64,000 nt of DNA from Fibrobacterota bacterium. GTDB lineage: Bacteria > Fibrobacterota > Fibrobacteria > UBA11236. The notes under the pieces were generated by a model. The model was given only the letters and a program-made list of their open reading frames with translations, did no database searches and was not told the origin of the DNA. The position numbers and the translations under genes were made by a program. Every line of letters begins with the position of its first letter. Within the stretch, counting starts at the first letter, position 1. This document shows positions 1 to 6,900 of the stretch, piece after piece. The stretch lies in assembly GCA_019509785.1 (NCBI GenBank), contig JAEKLQ010000039.1:1-64000 (forward strand), given 5' to 3'.

Positions 1-139
1 CATGCGGGCGACCACGGTGGAATCGACGACCAGGGTGCGCACGGTATCGCCCAAGTCCGCCGTCTCCCCGCCTCCGCTGGCGATTTCGATCCCGTGGCCG
101 GCCAAGAGGGCGACGCATTCGCGATAGCCGGCGATGATG
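1..139. repeat. 139-bp exact direct repeat, copy 1 (window edge)
   Basis: Identical to 688-826 for as far as the window allows. The period is 687 bp, an exact multiple of three, so the purM reading frame is kept across both copies. The copies share the same right-hand boundary although their flanks differ. This fits an assembly-graph loop at a contig end or an in-frame tandem duplication. Confidence 0.95.
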
Positions 140-1134
140 CCTGCGGCAGCGCCGGGCTCGCAAACCAGTTCCATGCGATGGCCCATATTGAGGGTGCGGT
201 AGAGTTCGCGGGGGGAATGGGCGGGATCGGCCTGGAGAAGCTTGAAGGCGGGCGGAGGATCGAACAGATCGTCCTTCACGTAGAGGAGGCCTCGGCCGAA
301 GCGCAGGCATTTGGCTTGCCCGCCGCCCGTATTGTGGAAGATGGCGGCGATGGCGTCGCCGGCGGCGGCGATGGCGGCTTTGAGGATGGGCGCGTAGGTT
401 CGCGTCGGCGAAAGCAGGGCCTGGCCGATGGTGAGGCTGGATCCCGGGAGCGCGTCGGAAAGGCGATGGCGGCCGGTGTAGGCCAGGTTGGCGATCTCGG
501 GCGCATAGGCCTCGGGATAGGCCTGCTTGTAATGGGGCGAAAGGAACTCGTGCCTCAGCATGGTAAAGCCGTTGCTACCCAGCCCGGAATTCTCGGCGCT
601 CTCGTAAGTCGCGCGCCCGCCCGAGTATAGTCCTACGATGGCGAGGCCCGGGCGCAGGCGATCGCCCGTAATGACGCGCTGGCGCGGCATGCGGGCGACC
701 ACGGTGGAATCGACGACCAGGGTGCGCACGGTATCGCCCAAGTCCGCCGTCTCCCCGCCTCCGCTGGCGATTTCGATCCCGTGGCCGGCCAAGAGGGCGA
801 CGCATTCGCGATAGCCGGCGATGATGAGGAACGGGCCGAAGGCGCCCACGCAGGCGAGATCGTCCACGTTCATGACCAGGGAGTCCTGGGCCAGTCCCTT
901 AAAGGCGGAGAAATCCCCCGTTTCCTTCCAGTGCAAATAGGCCAGGATGGCTTTGGTGCCGGCCCCATCGGCATGGATGAGCAAGCATTGGGCCGGATCT
1001 CCCGCGAGGGTGTCGGGCAGGACTTTGCAGAAGGCGCCGGGAAAGAGGCCGGGATGCTCCCCCGCGATGGCTTTGTGTACCTCGCTCTTATCGGCCGAGG
1101 CGCCTCGGTCTTCGTAACGGATGGGCTCGCTCAC
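1..1134 (-). CDS. purM: Phosphoribosylformylglycinamidine cyclo-ligase (AIR synthase), rearranged, runs off the left edge
   Basis: Makes aminoimidazole ribotide from FGAM with ATP in cytosolic purine synthesis. Read on the minus strand from a GTG at 1134, the product starts SEPIRYEDRGAS and contains HADGAGTK, MNVDDLACVGA, GGGETADLGDTVRT, SPTRTYAP and NMGHRMEL, matching the long Bacteroidetes-type PurM. Two things are abnormal. After GAFGPFL (about residue 103) roughly 20 residues usually carrying a TIGRN...IPGEV segment are missing. After the near-C-terminal NMGHRMELVCEPG the frame does not finish but re-enters a second copy of residues 104-149. Family identity is firm; an intact enzyme from this sequence is doubtful. 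The GTG start lacks a clear Shine-Dalgarno sequence. Confidence 0.85.
   Translation of the reverse strand, partial: MSEPIRYEDRGASADKSEVHKAIAGEHPGLFPGAFCKVLPDTLAGDPAQCLLIHADGAGTKAILAYLHWKETGDFSAFKGLAQDSLVMNVDDLACVGAFGPFLIIAGYRECVALLAGHGIEIASGGGETADLGDTVRTLVVDSTVVARMPRQRVITGDRLRPGLAIVGLYSGGRATYESAENSGLGSNGFTMLRHEFLSPHYKQAYPEAYAPEIANLAYTGRHRLSDALPGSSLTIGQALLSPTRTYAPILKAAIAAAGDAIAAIFHNTGGGQAKCLRFGRGLLYVKDDLFDPPPAFKLLQADPAHSPRELYRTLNMGHRMELVCEPGAAAGIIAGYRECVALLAGHGIEIASGGGETADLGDTVRTLVVDSTVVARM
688..826. repeat. 139-bp exact direct repeat, copy 2
   Basis: Second copy of the segment at 1-139, inside purM. It encodes the GYREC...GGGETADLGDTVRT part of the enzyme. Identity ends at base 826/827, the point where about 20 residues of normal PurM sequence are missing. 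Confidence 0.95.
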
Positions 1135-1171
1135 GGGGCAAATATAGCATTCGCCGGTTGCCGTCCCGTGA

Positions 1172-1436
1172 CGGTCGGCCTTCGCCGGCCCGGGCGGACC
1201 CCTCACCGAATCCCGTATCCTGGACGAAGTGGCGGTAGGGCAGGTCACGCCCGGACCTTTCTTCACCACCGCCACCTTCATCGGTTACCTGCTCGGCGGG
1301 GTAACGGGCGGGTTACTGGCCGCCCTGGGGCTCATGGCCGGGGGCCCTCTTCTTGCTCGGACGCAATGCTTCTTCGACCCTCCTGATCGCCATCGGAGGG
1401 GCGGTCGGGCTCCTTGCGCGCTGGCTGGGGGGATAG
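1172..1436 (+). pseudogene. chrA: Remnant of a chromate transporter (ChrA family)
   Basis: The frame from 1172 reads RGGPLTESRILDEVAVGQ followed by VTPGPFFTTATFIGYLLGG, the hallmark of the C-terminal half of ChrA, an inner-membrane chromate/sulfate carrier. The rest is badly eroded. The segment that normally follows (FLPSF up to GAFLDGVN) is absent and the sequence jumps to AALGLMAG. A one-base shift in a G-run near 1340 is needed to continue into LLIAIGGAVGLLARWLGG and the stop. A second gap precedes that last segment. Nothing of the N-terminal half lies upstream, where purM starts divergently. It cannot encode a working transporter. Confidence 0.8.
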
Positions 1437-1512
1437 CCAAGGCCGGAATTGCGCCCTTTCACACGGATCCGTCGCTATTTCCGCCGCCTCGCGCCGAACG
1501 TATTTCCGGATT

Positions 1513-2304
1513 ATGCGCTCCCGCGTGGCCTATGCCTTGGCCGGGCTCCTATTCCTTTCCTGCCAAACGTTCGATTATAGCCCGACGATTCTGGAGGCCG
1601 AACGCCAGGAGCCGCATCTCAATGAGAGGAATCTCGAGCGCATCGCCGCGCTCGCCGGGGGGAGGCTGCAAGGCAAGATCGCCGTCATGGCCGATACCCA
1701 CCTTTTCTACGACCAATTGCGGGCCGGGATCGATAAGATCAACGCCGACAGCAGCATCGATTTCGTGGTGGTGGCGGGGGACGTCACGAAATACGGTTAT
1801 GCGGAGGAATACCAGGCCTTCTCGGACATCATCGCCAAGATCCGGGCGCCGGTAATCGTAGGCGTCGGCAACCATGACGTGCAGGCCGACGGGAAGGCCC
1901 TCTATGAACGGCTTTACGGCCCGACCGATTTCACCTTCGCTTGGCGCGGGTATGAATTCGTTTTCTTCGACGACAACGCGCGCGGCATCCCCGATGGGAT
2001 CCCCGATTGGGGATGGCTGGACAGCGCCATGTCGTCGGCGGGCGATTCCCTCCGCATCATCCCCGTCTGCCATGCCCCGCCATACACCGATCAATTGGAC
2101 AGTTCCCAAAGCCAACGGCTGGTGGACTTGTACGCCAAGAACCGGGCCGTGATCGTCATCGGCGGGCATACGCATAGTTACGACTATGGCGAGTTCTACG
2201 GGGACGGGATCCCCTACCTCATCGCCGACGACATCGGCGATCGCAACTACGTCCTGGTGACCCTGAACGACGGGAAAGCCACGGTGGAAAGGGTATTCTA
2301 CTGA
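1513..2304 (+). CDS. Calcineurin-like metallophosphoesterase, lipoprotein
   Basis: A 263-residue phosphoesterase, probably anchored on the periplasmic side. Starting at the ATG at 1513 gives a short signal peptide with lipobox LFLS-C17. Metal-binding motifs follow in family order: ADTH near residue 60, AGDVT near 90, GNHD near 120, CHAPP and finally GGHTHS. The frame is open upstream to 1414, but that start would bury the lipobox. The stop overlaps the next start (TGATG), so the two genes are probably translationally coupled. The substrate is unknown. Confidence 0.85.
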   Translation: MRSRVAYALAGLLFLSCQTFDYSPTILEAERQEPHLNERNLERIAALAGGRLQGKIAVMADTHLFYDQLRAGIDKINADSSIDFVVVAGDVTKYGYAEEYQAFSDIIAKIRAPVIVGVGNHDVQADGKALYERLYGPTDFTFAWRGYEFVFFDDNARGIPDGIPDWGWLDSAMSSAGDSLRIIPVCHAPPYTDQLDSSQSQRLVDLYAKNRAVIVIGGHTHSYDYGEFYGDGIPYLIADDIGDRNYVLVTLNDGKATVERVFY

Positions 2305-2903
2305 TGCCGGCACGCCGCGCGCGGGCGCGCTTCGCGGGGTTGTGGGCCCTGGGGATCTTCTTCTCCGCCCTCGGGGCTCGCGCGACCGAAAGCGCGGCAT
2401 CCGCCTTGATCCCCGATTTCGTGCGCATGCAATACGCCGGCCAAGCGGGCCTGATGAGCTTCGGGCCGGGCTATTCCTGGTGGCGCCGGCAGGTGGAGCT
2501 CAGCGCCAGCTACGGCTACGTGCCGGTGTGGGTGGCCGATCGCCGCGTCCACGTTTTCTCGGAACGGAATTCATTTTCCTTCGGTAGCCTGGAGTTGCCG
2601 CGGCATTTCGCGTTGGAGCCCGCGTTGGCGGGAGTCGCCGCCAACGTAACCCTCGGCAACCAGTACCAGTTATTCCTACCCAAGGCCCAGCGCGATTATT
2701 ACTGGCCCGACGCCCTGTACTTCTGGTTCTTCACGGGGGCCAAGTTGGACTATCTGCCCCGCCGGACCCGGGGTTTTCGCGGCATCGGGACCCAAGTGGA
2801 AGTGGGCACCATCAACCAGTACCTGAAATCGTACCGGGAAAACCGGGAAGTGGACCTGGGCGACATCCTGAGCCTTTCGATTTCGGCCCAGCTTTACCTG
2901 TAG
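2304..2903 (+). CDS. Predicted outer-membrane beta-barrel protein
   Basis: A 199-residue protein with an N-terminal signal (LWALGIFFSALGARA) followed by alternating aromatic/polar stretches (YSWWRRQVELSASYGY, YYWPDALYFWFFTGAKLDYL) and ending in hydrophobic LYL, as many outer-membrane barrels do. I do not recognise a named family. The 1-nt overlap with the phosphoesterase suggests a shared envelope role. Part of its 3' end is repeated about 64 bp downstream. Confidence 0.6.
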   Translation: MPARRARARFAGLWALGIFFSALGARATESAASALIPDFVRMQYAGQAGLMSFGPGYSWWRRQVELSASYGYVPVWVADRRVHVFSERNSFSFGSLELPRHFALEPALAGVAANVTLGNQYQLFLPKAQRDYYWPDALYFWFFTGAKLDYLPRRTRGFRGIGTQVEVGTINQYLKSYRENREVDLGDILSLSISAQLYL

Positions 2904-2965
2904 GACGTGGTAAGCCGGGTTAGAGGATGTTCTGAGCCTTTCGATTTTGGCGCGGGTTTACAGTT
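2868..2965. repeat. Imperfect duplication of a gene 3' end
   Basis: The 16-nt string starting at 2868 (CTGAGCCTTTCGATTT) recurs at 2932, and similarity continues for about 15 more bases (GGCCCAGCTTTAC against GGCGCGGGTTTAC). The first copy is the coding end of the outer-membrane gene; the second is noncoding. It looks like a short slipped or segmental duplication. Confidence 0.7.
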
Positions 2966-3057
2966 GACGCGGATATTTTCCCGGCCCGGATCGCATTCGT
3001 ATACTACCCTCAACGAAGGCCGCGCTTGCGCCCGGCCGCCATCCGCGGGACATCCGT

Positions 3058-3894
3058 ATGATTCATCTCCTCCTTCGCCCGAGATCCACCGGCATAATGG
3101 GGGCCCTCTGCCTGGCCGCCCTCGCCCCTTCTTTCGCCGCGAGGACTCCGCTCCCGTACGGATTGTCCCCCTGGGTGGATGGGCCGATGGCCCTGGGCCT
3201 TTATGCCATGAAGACCAACTCGGACGCGCTGATCGCGAGTACGCGCGCGGATCATCCTTGGAGCCCCTCGCTGGATAAGTCAGCCATTCCGCTTTACGAT
3301 CGCTGGGCCATCGGATTCTATTCGCCCCGGCTGTCGGCCCTGAGCAGCGTGGTGGCCGGCGCGGAACTGTTGGTGCCCGCCGCCGTGGACTTGGCGGATA
3401 GTTGGAACGGGACCGCTTCCTGGGGAGCCATCGCCGTCGACGGGATCCTGCTGGAAGAAACCCTGGTGCTCTCGGGGGCGTTAAGCAGCTATGCAAAAAG
3501 CGAGCGCGTGCACGCCACTCCGCTCTCGTACGATCCCGCCGTACCGGAATCCGAAAGAAAGATCCCGCAGAACGCGAGCAGTTTCTTCTCCAACCATACC
3601 GCATCCGCCTTCGCCACCGCGGTCTATTCTTCCTACACCTTCCAGGCCCGCCATCCCGATTCCCGCCTCACGCCTTGGGTATGGGGCGGCAGCCTGGCCC
3701 TGGCCTCCACCGTGGGATCGATGCGCGTCCTGGCGGGCAAGCACTTCCCTTCCGATGTGCTGGCGGGCGCGGCCGCGGGAGCCCTGTGCGGATACCTGGT
3801 TCCCAAGGTGCATATGGGTATAGCCTGGCGCCTTGGGATAGTCGCTCCCGAAGGGACCAACGCGGTGGGGCCGTCCTTGCAGCACACCTTTTGA
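3058..3894 (+). CDS. PAP2-family (phosphatidic acid phosphatase type 2) membrane phosphatase
   Basis: A 278-residue protein with an N-terminal signal or TM segment (GALCLAALAPSFAA) and C-terminal PAP2 signatures: KSERVHATP (variant of motif 1), FFSNHTASAF (variant of PSGH, catalytic His in motif 2) and MRVLAGKHFPSDVLAG (motif 3, SR-X5-H-X3-D like). Such enzymes remove phosphate from lipid phosphates such as undecaprenyl pyrophosphate or phosphatidate at the outer face of the membrane. The motif 1 and 3 arginine positions are only loosely conserved, so the substrate is open. Confidence 0.75.
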   Translation: MIHLLLRPRSTGIMGALCLAALAPSFAARTPLPYGLSPWVDGPMALGLYAMKTNSDALIASTRADHPWSPSLDKSAIPLYDRWAIGFYSPRLSALSSVVAGAELLVPAAVDLADSWNGTASWGAIAVDGILLEETLVLSGALSSYAKSERVHATPLSYDPAVPESERKIPQNASSFFSNHTASAFATAVYSSYTFQARHPDSRLTPWVWGGSLALASTVGSMRVLAGKHFPSDVLAGAAAGALCGYLVPKVHMGIAWRLGIVAPEGTNAVGPSLQHTF

Positions 3895-3967
3895 AACCGC
3901 CCCGGCGATGCTTTAATCGTCCGGGCGATTCGGCGTCCAGGCCCGCCTTTACTTCGAAAGCCTGTTT

Positions 3968-6900
3968 CTATTTCACATCGATATAGTTGAGGTTGAAATT
4001 CGATGTGGACATCGTTACGCGCATCACATGCACGCCGGCCGTCAGCTTCACCCCAGTCACCGTAACGTTTTGCCAACTCTGGGTCCCGGACGCGTTCGTG
4101 AACGAGAAGGTCGCCACGTTGACGCCGTCGACTGAAAGGACGGCGGATTTCGTACCCGCCGTTCCTGATGCCATGCGCGCGGTCAGGCTATAGGTTCCGG
4201 CCGCGGCGACATTGACGTCGTAGGCCAACCACTCGCCGGCCTGGATCCATCCCACATTATAACCGCCGCCGGCGTCCGTGGTCGCCTGTATGTCTACGTT
4301 GTCCGTCCGGTATTGGCCCCCCGCGTTCCCGGTCGTCAAGTCGTGGTAACCGACGCCTTCGCCGCCGAGCTTGTAATCCTCCGCCTGGATCCGGCCGGGC
4401 AAGGGCAGGCTCGGATCCTTCTTGAAGGACGCTGCGAGGGTATGCGTTCCCGTGGTGGTGGCCGGGAAGGTATAGGTCGTAACGGCTCCGACGGCGGCGC
4501 CGTCCACGGTTACCGCGTTGACCAGGTATCCCGTCGCCGGCGCCATGGTGAAGACGCGCGCCGTTCCCTGATAGGTCGTGACCGTGCCGGAAGGGCTTAC
4601 CGTTCCATTTGTCCCCGCCGTGGCCGTGACCGTGTAGGTGGGAAGAGCGGTGAAATTGGCCGTGACGCTCTTGTTGGCGGTCATGGTTACGCTGACGGGA
4701 TTGGCCGTGCCGGTGACGGCTCCGCTCCAGCTCCCGAATTTGTAGCCCGTATTCGGCGTCGCCGTCAGGGTCACCACGGTTCCGCTCACATAGGTTCCGC
4801 CTGCCGGGGACAGGGCCACGGTGCCGTTGGCGGCGCTTACGGTGAGGGTGTATTGGGGGGCGGGCTTGAAGGTGGCGCTGATGGAATGGTTGGCGGCCAC
4901 GTTGGAGAAGGTATACGAGGTCACTGAGCCTTGATTAACCCCGTCCACCGAGACGATGTCCACCACGTATCCCGCGGCCGGGGTAATGGTAAAGGCCTGG
5001 GCGGACCCCTGGTTGACGGCGACGGAACCGGAGGGGCTGATGCTCCCGTTGGCGCCGGCGGAAGCGTTGATGGAATAGACCGTGACGGTGGCGCTGGCAT
5101 AGAAGCGCGCTTCCCAGATGGAATAACCGTACATGGTGTTCCGCGCGGTGCCGCTCATCCGGTAGTACCGATAGGCGCCGGTCAGTCCGGCTAGGCTATC
5201 GATGCGATGGTCGCCGGTGGGCATGTTGGTCTTCGTGGCCAGAACCGTTTTGGTGGTGAAGGCGGGGTCGTTGGAACCTTCCAAGGTGTAGTTCTTCGCG
5301 TTGGAGGTCTGCCAGTCCAGGACCGCGGTGGTGATGCTCTTCGCCGTTCCCATATCGAATACGATTTTCTGGGGATCGCTGAAGGCGCTGCCCCAACGCG
5401 TCGTGGTCGCATTGCCGTCGATGGCGTCGGCGGCGGGATGCCCGGTCTCGGTGCTGGAAGCGGTGGCGGCGGCCACGGTTTGCTTGACCAGGATCTTGAT
5501 CTGCGGGTTGAACACGGCGGTGACCGTTTTGTCCCCGGTCATGACCAGGTAGGTGGGATTCGTCGTCCCCGTCAGATCGCCGGTCCAGTTCGTGAAGACG
5601 TATCCGGCCGCGGGCGTTGCGACCAAGGAAGAATTATCCGATGGGAAATAGACGCCCCCGCCGCTGATGCTCCCCCCCGCCGCAGGCGAGGCTACGGTAG
5701 TAAGGGTATATACAACCGGTACGGTGATCACAATGTCATCGTATGACGCGGCGGATCCGTCAGCGACCGTTAGACGGAAGACATAGGTGCCCGGTACCGT
5801 CGGCGTGAAACTCGCCAGGACGGAATTGGCATTGGCCAGGGCGACTGCGGGGCCCGAGATTTGGGCCCAGACATAGGCCAAGGGTTGCGGGTAACCATCC
5901 GGATCCGAAGAAGCCCCGCCGTCTAAGTATGTGGAGTGATTCGGCAAGAGGGTGCGGTCGGGACCGGCATCGGCGACGGGAGGCTGGTTGATTTTGGGGG
6001 TGACATCCAGGTAATTCCAGCTGAACCTGTCCGCTCCCATGTTGATGCGGAGCGTATGCGGCCCCGCGGTGAGCCGCAAATGATCGAACACCACGTTTTG
6101 ATAAACCCCGGGCACGGACGGATTGTTGAAGGATAACGTCGCCGCATTGATCCCGTCGACGGCGATGGTGGCGGATTTCGGACCGTTGTCGATGGCGACC
6201 ACGCGGGCCGTAAGGGTATAGTACCCGGTAGCCGTGACATTGACATCGTAATCCAACCATTCTCCAGGCTGGATCGTGGTAACGTCGAAGGCGCCGGTCG
6301 CGTCTCCGGTCACCTCGATATCGACGTCATCGTTGCGGTATTTCCCGCCGAAATTCCCCGCGGTAGCGTCATGGTATCCGACGCCTTCGCCGCCGTAATT
6401 ATAATCCTCGACTTCGATCCGGCCCGGAACCGGAATCATGATGTTCATCCCCGTCGTCAGGGGAGCGGATACGGCCATGGCGCTGGAATAGACGCCTTTG
6501 GAATGGGCCCTAACCGACAGATAGAATTCCTGGTTCGGCGCCACATCGGCCTTATTGATACGGGCCGTATAGTCGGGGGTCGAGATCAGGGTCCAATCCG
6601 ACAAGTCGGTCTGGCCGGGCAAGGTTCCCAGCGCGTACTCGTAGTAGCGGATGCCTTGCGGATGATCCGATGCGAGATGGAACGACAAGCCGAGCCCGTC
6701 GAGGTCCGGTACGAGGCCGGTTATGTTGATGACCGGGCGGGTGGGAAAGTGCTGGAGGGCGACGGGTTCGGTGGTCCGGTAGAGGTAGTTCCCTATCTGC
6801 CAGAAACCCGCGAATTGCAGGTTGACTGAATACGAGGAGTTGATCCCGTCGTTCACGAGCTTCTGCTGCATAGGCCATTGATAGGAGTAATTCCTGGTAT

